NCBI GenBank assembly: GCA_023375785.1
Contig: SZWC01001183.1
Location: 23,692 to 87,691 of the forward strand
Reading direction: 5' to 3'
Length of the DNA: 64,000 nucleotides
Origin: Penium margaritaceum
Taxonomy: Eukaryota > Streptophyta > Zygnematophyceae > Desmidiales > Peniaceae
The notes under the pieces were generated by a model. That model had not been told where the DNA came from. It made no database searches and saw only the letters and a list, made by a program, of their open reading frames with translations. The stretch's first letter is position 1, and every line of letters starts with the position of its first letter. A program made the translations under genes and the position numbers. Below, piece after piece: positions 1 to 12,687 of this stretch.

Positions 1-25
1 CTTGTGGCATGCGTACCAGGATTTT

Positions 26-70
26 CTATCCGGTACCGGCTGGTTCCACCCACACTCCAATGAGGTCTAT

Positions 71-103
<33 letters not shown>

Positions 104-1209
104 AATGAGGTTGTGCATCACAAAACAGGACAATAACAAATGTACTTGGAATGTGGATGGGTACACTAGAACGCCATGCATGATATGGAACCTTGCTTTC
201 AAGAAACCAAATGCTCGCTCTATCATGGACCTAGGCAAGTTATGCCACCAATTGAATAGCTCTTCAGCATCTTGTGGTCATTGAGAACGAGGCCCAAACT
301 CTTGGAGGTGGCAGCGTCGACCCCGAAATGGAGTTAGACATCCGTGACATTCCGGGAAAGCGGCATCCGCAAGAACATAAGTGTTAGGTGGCAATGAAAA
401 ACCACAGCGTCGTCCTTCACGGAACATGCGTGCATCATGTGTTCACCCTTCCCATCCCGTTGTGACAAGTTGAATTTGAGGACAGTGTCACATGTTGCAA
501 GGATGTTTTGGGTCAATTGTTGGTGTCAGTTGAAGTAGGCCACATGTTGGCGAACGTTGACAGTAATCGGCACATGTGTGCCATCCAATGCCCCCATACA
601 GTTTGACAAGTATGGGAGGTAATCACGCCTCCCCACCCATGCTCTTGGTAATGGATCCCCTTTCCATTGTTGGCGAATGATGATTGGCGCGATGGAGGTG
701 AGCGCCACTACAATCTGTGACAAGACACGGCCGACAGTCGTCATTCTCCTTGGGAACCTCCCACGCAGTTCACGATGGGACATACCATGGCATACACATT
801 GCGTCCACATGAATGGCTTTTCTTCAACACTGAGGACGGTGTCACGAACCCTCGTGTTAGTACGAAGTAGATTGAGGATGTTGAACCAAGTTTCTTGGCT
901 CATTCGGGTCATGTTGTGGATGCGATGTGGCTGGTCATGATGTAGTTCGTGAAGCCAAGAGATTCTACCAAAGGTAGACGTGTGGATAGCACGCGTAAGC
1001 TGTCTAGAACGGAGTCGCCTATCCATGTCGGCTAGAATAGACCGGAGGATGACAAGAATGATCGCACGGAGTCTGATTGCGTGGCGTGCGATGGTGGAGC
1101 ACACCTGAGCACGAATATGAGGCCGATCCATGTTCGGCATGTTGAAGAGGATAAATGAGTTGTTAACAAAAGAGGACTTTGTTGTCGCGTGACTCCTGAC
1201 GATATGCAA
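26..1209 (-). pseudogene. PIF/Harbinger (HARBI1-like) transposase remnant
   Basis: This is a DDE transposase of the PIF/Harbinger class, which would cut and paste its own element. Reading leftwards from 1209, the N-terminal part is followed near residue 205 by the motif CMGALDGTHVPI, which carries the first catalytic Asp and is diagnostic of this family. The same frame continues through one in-frame TGA at 526-528 to the block LTQNILATCD (about 470-516), matching the family's SQNVLAVCD region. A frame change follows. At 120-238 the final block reads MIERAFGFLKARF, with the catalytic Glu, then CFVMHNLIQE, matching the usual CCVLHNFI end. The segment with the second Asp (240-333) is not recognisable. 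Terminal inverted repeats and the partner Myb-like gene were not found. The copy is clearly dead. Family assignment is firm and the exact ends are not. Confidence 0.85.
72..101. repeat. (CT)15 microsatellite inside the transposase remnant
   Basis: Fifteen uninterrupted CT units lie directly after the HNLIQE end of the PIF transposase. On the minus strand the frame reads as alternating Arg-Glu. The run probably expanded after the transposase lost function. Confidence 0.95.
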
Positions 1210-3365
1210 GTGCGCAGTGGACCCGTCGAGGCGAACGTTGGTTGAGAACCGATTGCCATCTCGACATAGGGCGACTCAACTGCAGACCCATGGAAACCGA
1301 GGACAACGGTTTGAAACCTCGCATAACCTGGGTCATTAGTTAAAAGCGTAGAGGTTTTGGGAAAATGGGCTAAAAGGGCACAAAAACAACGATACATGCA
1401 TTTAACAAACGTTCAAGGGAAAGTCAACAAATGATCTTCATCTACGCATGGATTTTGATAGAAAGTTAAAATTGAAGCTTCACCGATTTGGGGGCTCAAC
1501 CTTGAGCTCCTCTCACACTGCCTCCTAGCAGCTAGGGTGAGGCTGGGAATTGTTGGAATGCTTCAACAATGACGGATTCCAACAAAATGGGAAGTTCCCA
1601 CTCAACTTCCGTCGCGCCGTTGTTCAGTTCCATCGTTGAGTCATTGAGTGTATGAAAGTTTCGTCCCGTTTCACAGAAATTGTGCTAGTATGCTCGGTTG
1701 GAATAGAAAAAGAGACGGCAAAATCCTAGAAAATGGCGGCAACGTCCTCCATGCTCTACATCTCCAAGCAAGCTTGGAGTACATGTGTGAAATTTGCTAG
1801 AGGGCGAGGCTGTTGATTGCGAACGAAAGTGGATGGCGAGTGCATCCCAACCATCGTCAACAAATACCCAACAATCGCGGATTGATGGTTGGTCAATTGA
1901 TGGCAGTTGTTGGGCATTTGTTGAGAGCTCGTTGGGATTATGAATGCTACTACATGTTTAAGGATGGAGATGGACATGCCACCATCCAGCCCGTAACCAC
2001 ATGGTGGCGACCAAGCTCTTGATCCAACAGTTGTAGTAATGGTTTTCATGTGAGTTGTAGTCGAGAAATGATACTACCATACTGGACAATGGCGTGGCAT
2101 CGGTATCCCGACAATTGTTCAGACTTGCCAACACCAAAGTATCAAAAGGCAACAAAATTTAAGCCAGAAAGAGGAGAATAAGTGCCTATACATGTGAGTT
2201 TCACCGGCCGAATACTCGAACCCAACAACCCAATCGCGGTGCAGCCAACGATGAACTCCAACAACTCCCAACGTCACCCCTAGTTCCCATGCTGTGCATT
2301 CGGAGGTCTTGGTCTGACATCTGCTCTCACACCGGAGCACCTCAGAAACTATGATTTTTCAGCCTTTTCTCACAAGACTACTACCGTTGACCCATGTTAC
2401 TAAGTCGTACCCCACAAGGAATGCTTGAAACGTTGGGCGCCGTAATTACGTTGTTATAAAGTTGAAACATCTCCCGAGATGTGGCAACTCGTCGCAAATC
2501 TCCTCGGTCACATTTTGTTTTCACAAAAGTTGTTAGTCAAATTGCCAGTAATTCATTTTGCTTTTCCTTGCTTGGATTTTGATGTCATCAAAGCGAGCCA
2601 CGTCATCGCATGCACGACATCACTCTTCATTTAAGAGAGTGAAAAAAATACAAATTTGAAAGCATGCATGCTAGTTACAAACGGATGGTCTTACAATGGT
2701 ACTGGACGAACTTGGACGTGGAAAAGTGTCTACCATCAAGTCAAGACAGAAAAATCATGCACGTTTGGCATGCGTTTGGGACAAACCAATTGATTGGCCC
2801 CATGAACTTAGCTCACCGCGACTTCTCATTGTGAGTTGGGTTTGTTTGGTGTGACACTGTCCTTAGTCACTTTATTAACTATGTGACGTATTGGTGCCAT
2901 TATAAATGTTTCAATTTTTTTCTCATGTAGGGTGCTCTCACACAAGAAGTAGCGATTAGGTCAGGATTGTACAGCAACTCAATTTATTCATTTTAAGATG
3001 TGTCGAACATGTATACCTTGTTTAAACCAGTAGCCCCCACATTTCTGCATGGAGGTTCATTGAGCACCGGTATGAGACATCTTTCACAACTAGCCCATGG
3101 GTTTTAATCTTTGCTTTTTCCCACACCAAAAACTGGAGTGATGCCATGCCGTCAATGTCATGGATTTCTTTCATGACATCATGTTTTGGGAAAATGATAA
3201 CCCATGTGGATCAGCGGCAGCTCGGAAAACAGCTTTTCTTTCCAAAATTCCGTAACTAATGGAATCTACTACATATTACTACACATCGTTCACAATTTCC
3301 TATTGTAGCAAGTTTTTAACAATTCTTTCATGGTGCCTTGTAGTTCACAAGGCACCATTTCCTTT
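1210..3365. other. no recognisable gene
   Basis: Only short, mutually overlapping open frames occur here and none resembles a family I know. The left part may belong to the flank or untranslated part of the PIF element. I see no RNA gene or clear repeat. Confidence 0.5.
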
Positions 3366-3947
3366 TGTAGGGTGCGACTCGATAACATGGGTCAATGTTG
3401 ATATGTTGAATGGAGCATAGATGGTGAACAGGTAGAAGCTGCGAGGCATAACACGATTTAGAATTTGGGACACTTGAGCAATTCATAATTCGCGGTGAAT
3501 GTTCTTTGATGACAAGTGTTGACATGATCAAACATATATATACAAGTGTCGAGTTACGAATGAGGCATCGTTGGGATCGTTGGGTTCATTGTCAAGCGAC
3601 GCGTGTGGAGTCGTGTCGTGAGTGCTGGATTCGAGAAGGTCCACTGAGAAGTCAGGGGTCTTCAAGAATCGACGGCGAAGATGCGAGATGCATCTTTATA
3701 AATCCAGATTCGTCCTCGTGCGTTGAGGATTCGACCAAAAGGTTATGATACTTTGTCGTAGGTTTGCGATAGTGGAAATAAAACTGAGAACGTTCGGAAA
3801 GATTTGTTGAGGGTGGGGGAAATTGGTCGGTTTGCCCTCGACCGCCAGAGTGAATATCGTGGTTTCGCGATGCAAAAGGCTGTTTTTGTGATAACAAAAA
3901 TGCCCACTCGGAAATATGTGGGAATCATGTGCGTCTAGTACGTAACA
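3366..3947 (-). repeat. 3' LTR of gypsy-1
   Basis: On the minus strand the LTR starts TGTTACGTA at 3947, directly after a purine tract. It aligns with the gypsy-3 LTR at 48870 over several hundred bases, for example GAGTGGGCATTT, GGACCTTCTCGAATCC and CTACCTGTTCA. The far end (about 3366, ...CCCTACA) is set by where that similarity fades, so it is approximate. Confidence 0.8.
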
Positions 3948-6473
3948 CCCCCCCCCCCTTTTAGCTGCCACGTCCCAGCCCGTGTGCAGATGTGGCCTGG
4001 TGACGGCTGTAGCAGCCTTCAATGAGATGATCGATGTCTCCGAGGCTGTCGCAGGGCTCCCAACTCTTGTGCGTAACGTCATAGCCGTGCCATTTGATAA
4101 GATATTATGTCGTTTTTCCTCGTCATCGGTGGCCAAGGATGTCCTCAATGACGTACTCCGTTTCTTCATCCACTTGAACGAGAGGCGAAGGAGGGGCATC
4201 TATGCCAGGGAAGTTCCCTCCGGGATCTCGGTAGTGCTTGAGTCTGCTAACATGGAACACCGGATGAACTTGCATAGTGTCTAAGAGTTTGAGTTATGCG
4301 ACGATGGGGGTTTGCATGCGCTCGATCTCAAATGATCCCAACCATTCATGTTTGAGCTTCGAATAGTCGGCTCTGTGGATTTTGATGTTTGCCGTGTTGG
4401 GAAGGACTTTGTCGCCAGCGGTGAAGATGTCGTGCCTGCAATGTCGGTCAACTTCTTGCTTCATTGTTGCTAGTGTCTTCACGGGGGTTTACCATGTTTC
4501 CTCCCAGATGGTGGTGAATTCTTGGCATTAAACATTGACCGCAGGAATGTTGCTACGACCTTGTAGTCCAGCTGGTGTGGCAGGATGTTTGCCATAGACC
4601 AGTTCAAATGGACTTTTACCCGTTGCGGTGGAAACTCTAGAATTGTATGCGATTTCGGCGGTCGGGGGTTTTGTGCCTAATCCTTCCCGTGAGGTTTACC
4701 ACTTGTTTGTAGTAGTTTTTTTAGCATCTGATTGGCTAACTCGGTTTGACCGTCGGTTTGAGGATGAAACACCGTCGAAAGTTGAATGTTGCTGCCGCAT
4801 GGAGTCATCAGTTCGCGCCAAAAATAGTTGGTGAATCGACTGTCTCTGTTACTTGTGATGGTTTTTGGCATGTCGTTTAGCCATACGATTTTGTTTACAA
4901 ATAGCCGTGCCGTTCTATTAGCGATGACGGTGGTCATTGCTGGAATGAAGTGAGACATTTTGGAAAACCTGTCGACGACCACGAGGATTGTGACCTATCC
5001 CTTGGGTGTGTTTGGTAATCTTGTGACAAAGTCCATGGAGATGTCGGCCCATGGTTCCGTCAGAATAGGGAGCAATTGCAGAAGTCTGGGTGGCCGCGTG
5101 CGTTGCGATTTCTGTTGCTAACATGTGTCATAGGTTTTGCAGACATTGGCCATGTCATATTGCATCTTGTCCCACCAAAAATTCTTTCCCAACTTCTTAA
5201 GCGCCTTGTCCTCTCCGAAGTGTCCACCTGGTCCTGCGTCGCGACACTCTTTGAGTAACATATGGTGAAGTTTGTCGTTTTGGGGAAAGACCACTTGGCG
5301 AGTGAAGCGTCGCTGCCAATAGGGAGAATCGAACCAGAATTATACTTTATCATACCCCCCATCCTGGTCGTAGCCTTGTGCAAACAACCGCTAACAACAT
5401 GGCTCTTGCTATGGTTGTAGTGTTGCTACGACAGCCACTAAATCTGGTCAGCGGCCGGTTGCGTTCACCGTGTTCATTTTGTCTGGCCGGTACTCGATAT
5501 CATAGTCAAACCCGGATTCAAGGAACTCCATCCATCAGGTTTGACGTCAACTCAGGTTTGGCTGCGTCTTCAAACATTTCAATGCATGGTGGTCGGTGCG
5601 CATGATGCATGGACGACAATCCAGGTAACACCCCCATGTCTTGAACGCATGCGCGACCACCAACATCTTTTTCTCGTGTACGACATAGTTGAGTTCTGGT
5701 CCTCGTAGTTTTTGGTACATGTAGGCGACCGGTTGCTCGCCATTACCGTGGTCTTGCAGGAGGTCTGCGCCAATGGCTCGTTCTGACGCATCTATGGTCA
5801 TGACGTAGTCGGCAGTTAGATAGGCTAATTGTAGGGCTAGTGCCAAGTTCAGAGCAATGCGCAAAGCGGTGAACGCTTCTTCTTTGTTGTCTCCTCACCG
5901 CCACTCATTTTCATTTCGAGTGAGGTCGAAAAGAGGTAGTGACACTCGGGCGTAGTCTGGTTGAAGCACCGGTAGTAATTAGAAAATTTTAAAAAACCTG
6001 AGTTTTCTGAACGTTAGTCGGTTTTGGCCAATGAGTGACCACTCCCACCTTTTTTGGATCCGTAGTAATCCGCCCACCATTAATGACGTGGCCCAAAAAC
6101 TTGATGGAGCGATGACCGAAGTCGCATTTCGAGAGTATTCCAAAACATTTCTCTCTTTGTAAAACTTTGAGGACTTATAGGAGATGTCAAGTGTGCTCCT
6201 CCGGGATGCGGTTGTACAACACAATGTGGTCGAGGTATACCACGACAAAATCATGAAGGTATGTGCGGAAGATGTTGTTCATTGCCGTCATAAACGTCGT
6301 CGGGGCATTTGTAAGTCCGAACAGCATGACCGTGAACTCAAAGTACTCGTAGCGGGTTCAGAACATCGTCTTCTAATTGATGGCGTTTGCCATGTGTATC
6401 TGGTGATATCCTTTGCATAAGTCGATCATACTAAAAATGTGAGCCCCTTGGAGTTGGTCAAAAAGCTTATTTT
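3366..6473 (-). mobile_element. gypsy-1: Ty3/gypsy chromovirus fossil, 5'-truncated
   Basis: A decayed retroelement read right to left. Domains in order: reverse transcriptase (from 6473 down to about 5980, with the FGLTNAP-type motif near 6320), RNase H (5550-5860; IDASERAIGADLLQDHG and TDHHALK motifs), integrase zinc-binding region (5080-5250), integrase core (4680-4985; VVDRFSKMSHFIP and HPQTDGQTE motifs), integrase C-terminal GDKVLP block (4290-4480) and a chromodomain (about 4005-4160; YLIKWHGYDVTHKSWEP). A purine tract (minus strand) at 3948-3964 is followed by the 3' LTR. Gag, protease, the start of RT and the 5' LTR are absent: the element stops abruptly at 6473. It has several breaks and is a dead copy. 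LTR and chromodomain show it is the same family as gypsy-3 at 43960-49478. Confidence 0.9.
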
Positions 6474-6914
6474 CCTCATTCAAATCCCTTGTTCCCCCCT
6501 ACCTCAATGTGCCCCCTCCCTCACACTATGTAGACCAAAACTACATACAACAATTAATATTATACCATACACTAGCTTCATCTAAAAGTAAACTGTCTCA
6601 TACAATCTCCTTGTTCAATTTTTATATTTCATAGCCCATCCTCTCCCATCTCTCACTCCCTTCTATCCAATCTATTTAAACTCTCAGAAAAACCAAACGT
6701 TTGACTGAACACTACCTTTCTTTAAGAGTGGCTCCGCTGTATCAAGATATACACTTCCTCATACAATTCCCTGATACTTTTCCCTTCTCCCCTCCCCTTT
6801 CCTCCCCCTCTTGTCCCATCATCTTCCTCTTGTCAACTAGTTTCCCTCTTGATCCCTCCTCAAATCAACCCGCAGGGTGGCCATAATAAGATCCGCATAC
6901 CTCATACAATATAA
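6474..6914. other. pyrimidine-rich linker between two opposed gypsy fragments
   Basis: This stretch is rich in C and T on the plus strand, with runs such as CCCTTCTCCCCTCCCC around 6783. It has no coding signal. Short words such as CATACACTAG and CATACAA recall the satellite at 20165-21545, but I cannot show a true alignment by eye. Confidence 0.5.
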
Positions 6915-9885
6915 AGAAGAGATTTATTTTACACAATACAGGTACTTCAAACACATGGTCATACCGTTCAGACTCACAAATGGCCCAGCAAAATTCATGG
7001 TGGCCATGAACAACATTTTATCTATAACTTGATGAATTCGATGTCACCCATCTCAATGAAATCCCAATCTCTAGCCGCATGCTAGAGGTACTTGGTGGGC
7101 ACCTCTGAACGATTCTACAGAGTATACAAAGGGGAAAGACTCTTTAAGTGCGACTTCAGTCGGCTTTAGATCAAGGTTTTGGGCCACAACATCGGCGGTG
7201 GATGCATCAAGATGTAATTAAAGAAAGTGGTGGCAACCGCTGATTGGCCAATACCCACCAACATGTGAGACATCCTATTATTATTGATGTTTTACAACTA
7301 CTACTCTCAATTTGTGAAGGATGATGCTTGGTTGTCAATGCCTCTCTCTAATCTAACTCGTGAAACCACCGAGTGGATTTGGGGAGATGGCAAACAAGAA
7401 GCATTGAACTATTTTAGAAAGGCCTAACCTTACTACCAACCTTTTGATTGGTAGTTCCAGTTGTGGACTAAATTATGACAACTGACACGTCCGATTGAGC
7501 AATCATAGCCACATTCCCATGTGACAGGACTGGTCAAGTAAATCCGGTTGCGTACATGTTGAGATGTTTGCATGGACAGTACATAAAGCATGCGGTGCAT
7601 GAGGAAGAAGATTTGGTGTTCTTCCTTGCGTTGAAGACGTGGCAGTGTTGCCTGTAATGTTCACAATGTGTCATTTACACCGATCACCTCGCGTAAAAAA
7701 ATCTCAAGACTCTGTAAAACACGAGCCATCAACAAACTGAATGGATGGAGCTCCTTGAGACTAATTTAAAATACACCGGCGAGTACCGGCCTGGAAAAAC
7801 AGATATGGTAGATGCTCTCAGTCCACAATCTGGTGGCCAAAATCAGCACGTTGCTTGTTGAGTGAGACCCATACCTTATGAGGCTATTTGAAAGAGGGTA
7901 TGAGAAGTCTGGGGAGAACAACAATACCATATTCTGGTTTTAAAGCCCTTGTTGGAAGCAAAAAATCACTTGCCAGGTTGTTGTATATCCTAACAAAGAA
8001 CTACCCTAGTGGCAGATGATTTTGTTGTCCAGAGTAATTCAGGGTCTGCACTAAAATTTCATTGGCGACAGTATTGTACATATTGGACACAAAAGGAATG
8101 AATTCGGGTACATGTGCAGTCTTGAATTCGTTCTCTGCCTGTTGTTTTATAGATATTTTCTGTAAATTGTGACCTCCACTTCGGCACTTCGTCTTCTTGC
8201 GATGTCACGTCCGCAAGTTTGCGCGTGCGATCTGTCAAACTTTCCCTGGTCTTTGCTCCTCTTGTCCTCCCCACCAAAAATCGCCCACCATTGATCATCT
8301 TCCACCCATGACTCCACTTCTAGGTGCACAATCCGTCCAGCTTGCCAGCGTGGACGCGCACGAGTTCAGAGCAAAATCTTGGAACATCCGAAGCCGACTC
8401 CACCCATAAGCAAAAAACACTGAAATTGTACATAGATTGTTAGCCCTCACAAAAATACATATCCAAATATTTCTGGAAATATTGAATCGTATTATTTATA
8501 AAATACAATTTACAACTTGAAGGCGAGAAAAGGAATTTGTGGCCCAAGAAACAAATTAAAAAAAAATCATGTGGCAGTAGGGTATGTTACATTCTATTGG
8601 GGGAGTACTTTGTCACCGGTCCATGTGCAAACTTCAGTAAGGACAAGATGCTCAAGAAACTCGTGAGTTGAAAGTGGTTGGACATGATGCAAACCAAAAT
8701 TTTAAGCTATAGGAAGACATGCAACACGTCCCAACACCCTAAGTCGAGACAATCCGAACCCTTGGATTCACTTCAACTACCACTAGACATTTCCATGTAC
8801 ATTTTGACAAGTCTATTCATCACTCAGGTTTAACGCAATAATTGTGGTGCTCGACCAGTTCTCAAAGATGTCACACGTCACTCAGATAAAAACCATGGTC
8901 ACTGCTGAGGAAATAACATAATTGTTGCTCAATATCATCAACTGATTATACGGTGTTCCTTCCTCCATCACCTACAACAAGGATGGGATTTTCACGAATA
9001 CATTTTGGCAAGATCCAGTGACTCGAAAAGACAGTCAGATCCACCTATTAATGGCCTTCCTCCTCCAAAGTAATGGGCATGACGCACACACCAATCACAT
9101 GCTTGAAGAAGTGTATGAAGAATCTGTGAGCCACATGGCAATGACTGAGCATTCAAGTTACCAATGGCCAAGCCTGAATAAAACTCCACGATCCCCGCCG
9201 GAGCTAGGAAAGTTCACTTCTAGCTGGTTTATTGCAAGCTCCCTTCAACTCCGGCAGGTTTGTAGAGCTCAAGTAACATACCAGTGTTACGACATACAAT
9301 GACACAACTTCTAGAGCATCTGGGACAAGACTCGCCAGAGACTCGTGAAGACTTGGGCAGCAATTAAGTGAGTGACTAAAAAGCATCAGACAGACATGGA
9401 ATTCCAGCCCGTTAGTCATGTTATAACTAGTACTGCAAACATTCAATTACAAGGAAAGGACTGTGCTAAGATGAGGCCTAAATGGCTCGGACCGTTGGTG
9501 ATCAAGGAGATACTGACACATTGTATTAGATTTTAAATTGACGACTAGACAGCATGGCTATCAACTCAGTCTTCCACATCAGAAGACTCAAACTCTACCG
9601 GGACCCCAACGAGTACTTCCACCTCTGAGATATGCCTCCTCTGCCTCCTTTAAAAGGAGATGAGGGAATTGATTACACCACCATACATTTTTGGGACACT
9701 GCCAGCGTGCCAAATTGACCATGGATCTGGCCCAGTGGTAGGGCTACAACGTATTGAATTATAACTAGGAGTCCTACAACAACCTACGGGATGTCAACCA
9801 TTAGTTGAGCAGCTATTTTAGTTGGAATCACAGAACTAGATCTTGCAATGAACCAGGAATTCCCCAGTAAAAGGGGGAAAGTTTT
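6915..9885 (+). mobile_element. gypsy-2: Ty3/gypsy chromovirus fossil, 5'-truncated
   Basis: Plus-strand remnant of pol. Order: end of reverse transcriptase (6950-7030; VIPFRLTNGPAKF), connection region (7270-7430; NYYSQFVKDD, then WIWGDGKQEAL), RNase H (7480-7860, ending YRPGKTDMVDAL), integrase core (8840-9130; VVLDQFSKMSH, then YGVPSSITYNKDG and FTNTFW), integrase C-terminal RRLKLYRDPNEYF block (about 9580-9630) and chromodomain (about 9700-9830; GYNVLNYN, then YNNLRDVNH). A purine tract, AAAAGGGGGAAAG, at 9869-9881 precedes the probable 3' LTR. The copy is heavily decayed, has many breaks and lacks gag and the first half of RT. About 450 bases at 8110-8570 do not fit the integrase and look like an insertion. 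Confidence 0.85.
8110..8570. other. unexplained insert within the gypsy-2 integrase
   Basis: The integrase zinc-binding region ends near 8100 and the YYWG-like block appears near 8590, so this segment interrupts the domain. It includes a minus-strand open frame of about 79 codons (8059-8298) with no family I recognise. It could be a small element or a diverged linker. Confidence 0.35.
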
Positions 9886-10614
9886 ATGTCTGTGACATGC
9901 ATGAGCCCCAAAAATCCATGCATATGCATTTCTAACCTTACATGCACGGCCCACCACATATCATCCTCGACAATTGACCCTGGTCAGCCAATGACATCTT
10001 GCTCAGGTTCCCTGACCTCCGGTGTTCCATAGTAGAAGGTTTGACTGGTCTGACCAATATATTTGAAGTGTCAAGAGAACTATCACAAATCATATCAATG
10101 TTTTGATATTTCCAATCGACTTCCCAATGACGCCTTGACATTCTAAAAATGCGATGTCGCATGAAATGCTTGAATCAAGCACGTAAGACCCCAAGTGTAC
10201 CTCACTCTTGTTTGTGTGTATGCACTTGACAGTTTTGAAACCCATCAAACTACACTTAATGCATAGTACAAACAATCCATTCATCCCAATTCTTCATATT
10301 GTCTTTTTCTCCACGCCTTTTACCTGCAATCCATCTAGGTTCCGCTTGGAGTAATAATGAGATGAGTGATAAATGACAAGCAAGCAGTGCAGTCATGAGG
10401 AGAATCATGCATGTACCCACATTTATCTGTTGATGAGCAAGCAAAGGCCAAACTAAATCTGACCCTAAGGGGTGTCCTCTAGAGAACATGGTGAGTAAGG
10501 AGAGGTGGTATAAGCAACGGATCTAGTGAGAGGTGACATACCAATGGTGGCCCAATGAGCCTCATGGTGGCCATAGAAAGATTTTGAGCTCTATTGCACA
10601 GAAGTTATGAAAGT
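9886..10614 (+). repeat. probable 3' LTR of gypsy-2, far end unresolved
   Basis: A TGTCTGTGACATG start follows directly on the purine tract at 9869-9881, as an LTR should. No second copy is in the window, so the end cannot be fixed. It must lie before the end of copia-B near 10615. Confidence 0.45.
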
Positions 10615-12147
10615 TGTTACATGTTATGAGTTCAAACTGGACAACGGTTGTGAGCCTGGGCTTCTGATACTGAGGAGGTGGTTTTGGCACATTTAAAATG
10701 GGAAAATTGTGTAGGAAAAAGATACATCAGTCAGCTGGGAAAAGACAGGACTGGGCGGCAAGGCGAGCAAAGTAGCGCCATGATGCTAGGAAGAGATCAC
10801 ACACATAAAAGGAGGGGATAGGAAGGGATAGGCAGGGAGGTAGGCCAGGGAATTGAGGTACCACAACTTGGTAGAAGAGGAGAGCCTTAGGGGTATCGGA
10901 AGTGAGGGTAGAATTGGTTGTTGTTGACACGCGGGGGGAAGCACGGAGCTGTGTGAGAGGGGGAATTATTTTGCCTGTGCAGACAGGGGGTACATGCAAG
11001 GAGCCCTGGCAAGGGCTGGTGGAGGTGGCTGTCCACCTCGCTTGTGGGCCATCCAGTTTGTGACATGTTTTTGAGATCGATAATATTCTTCCTCCATGGA
11101 ACTCTAACAGTGGATACCAACCTCTCCGCCTGGCTTGAATGGGTCCCTTGCTTGTGGGGGTTGGACGAAATGAATTGAGGCTTGGATACCCTCAATCACC
11201 GCAAATTTTTCCTGGTGGGTCAAGCTTCCCATCCAATTCGTTACCCTAACAAGACATTTATGAAGCACGCTGTGTGAAACAGTTCTTCCAAACACCATAC
11301 TTAAGCACTGACCAAATGTCATATTCTCCCACTGGTCATACATTATGTTATGGATTGGATCTCTATCCCTTAAAGTTCCATACTTTAAGACTGAGATCCA
11401 AGTTGTGGTGAGGATAGGCCCATCAACGGAAGAGGTGGCCACCAGCAGCCTGCTCTTGTGTGCGTTTATGTTGATGGTTTGAAAATGCGGGCTCACTCCC
11501 ATAATGTTTTTGCCACTACAAAGGCCAGGCAAGAAGCCACAGTCAGCCTGGAGTTTCAAGTAGTTTTTTTCCTACTTTTCTATAACACATGTGTACCACC
11601 TACAAGGAAGGCCCGGAGCACCTACAAGCATCAGTGTCATGTGTCCAGTTGCTATGAATGTAGCCATCAATGATGACTGAGGGTTGTGCTCAGTAGCACG
11701 GTTCAATATGTGCTGTGGGAATGACATAACATACAATGTAAAACAACGCCTCAAGACGTCTCTCACAAGGGTATTGAGAGAAGGAGGTTGGGTAGTTGAT
11801 GGAAAATGCAACATCAATGCATGTCATTGTGGCCAACTACACGAGTGAGCCAACGACGTGTAGAAATCCAATGGCATCGACCTTCCTCCCTAGGTTTGAA
11901 TACAAAAGCATCTAAAATACTAGTCATGGACATCAAGGTAGATAGGAATGCTGACAGGAGAAGAGCAGTGCACTCTCCCAAGCTATCCATGTACACAACA
12001 TAGTAGAAATTCTGTGAGCATTGCTTCAGGTCCGGCTTGAGCTCTGTGACAATGAAAACTTGAGTAAGGCCAAGGTCCTTCATTTTGTATGCAAGCTGCA
12101 GAAGGAATACTGAGGTCCAAGGCAGGATCCACCATGCTATGATGATA
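10615..12147 (-). mobile_element. copia-B, 3' half: end of RT, RNase H, 3' LTR
   Basis: Minus-strand Ty1/copia remnant, read right to left from the copia-A insertion point. From 12100 down: MKDLGLTQVF (RT end, matching MKDLGELHYFLG), then RNase H-like blocks (about 11900-11500, GYIHSNWTHDTD) and a tail to GGEVGIHC near 11110. The LTR seems to start TGTTAG at 11109, overlapping the stop codon just as in copia-A (KGTC then TGTTAA). Its far end near 10615 (TG...CA on the minus strand) is a guess. The other half of the element lies at 18389-20150. Confidence 0.6.
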
Positions 12148-12675
12148 TGTTAAGTCCCTGTACATGTTTCCTTTTGTGGTCTTGAGTTTGCAGGGCATCA
12201 TCACATCATGAGCGTGTGGCATCCCAACAAGTTGCCTCGTCATCGACTGGGATGTGCCCCGGGGCACTCGTCTCCACCCTGGCCACGTGGCCTGCAGTGC
12301 CTCCTTATTGTGTATTTGACATGTGCTCCCCTTGTTTAAATGATACCTAGAGAAGTTTCCCTTTCTGAAGTGTGGTTAGGACTTTTGTAGGTCTGTTTAC
12401 CATGTGACCTGCTATCATACTTTTGTGGGTTCGGTAAACCCAGTTTTGAGGTTCATGTGAGGAATTTTTCCTCACACCCCGAACTGTGCCGGCGAGCCTC
12501 GCTCGCCGGCTGTTGGGTGAGGCCCGACTAGCGAGCATCACCTGTAAGAGGGGTCACTCCCCTTACTCAAGCACTTTGACCATTTTTGCGCATCCACCAT
12601 ATGTTTTCTAGGTGCACTCCAAGGACCTCCATTTGACCTGAAACAAGTTTCAGTTTGATTCTAAGACTTGTCTAA
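12148..12675 (+). repeat. 5' LTR of copia-A
   Basis: Starts TGTTAAG and ends ...TTGTCTAA directly before the primer site. It contains a GC-rich hairpin at about 12490-12512 (arms GCCGGCGAG and CTCGCCGGC). It pairs with 17874-18388, sharing CGACTGGGATGTGCCCCG, the CTGAAGNGTGGTTAG block and the final AACAAGTTTCAG block. Confidence 0.88.
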
Positions 12676-12687
12676 TGGTATCAGAGC
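12676..12687 (+). other. primer binding site of copia-A (initiator Met-tRNA)
   Basis: TGGTATCAGAGC directly follows the 5' LTR. This is the standard plant retroelement primer site, complementary to the 3' end of initiator Met-tRNA. Confidence 0.9.
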
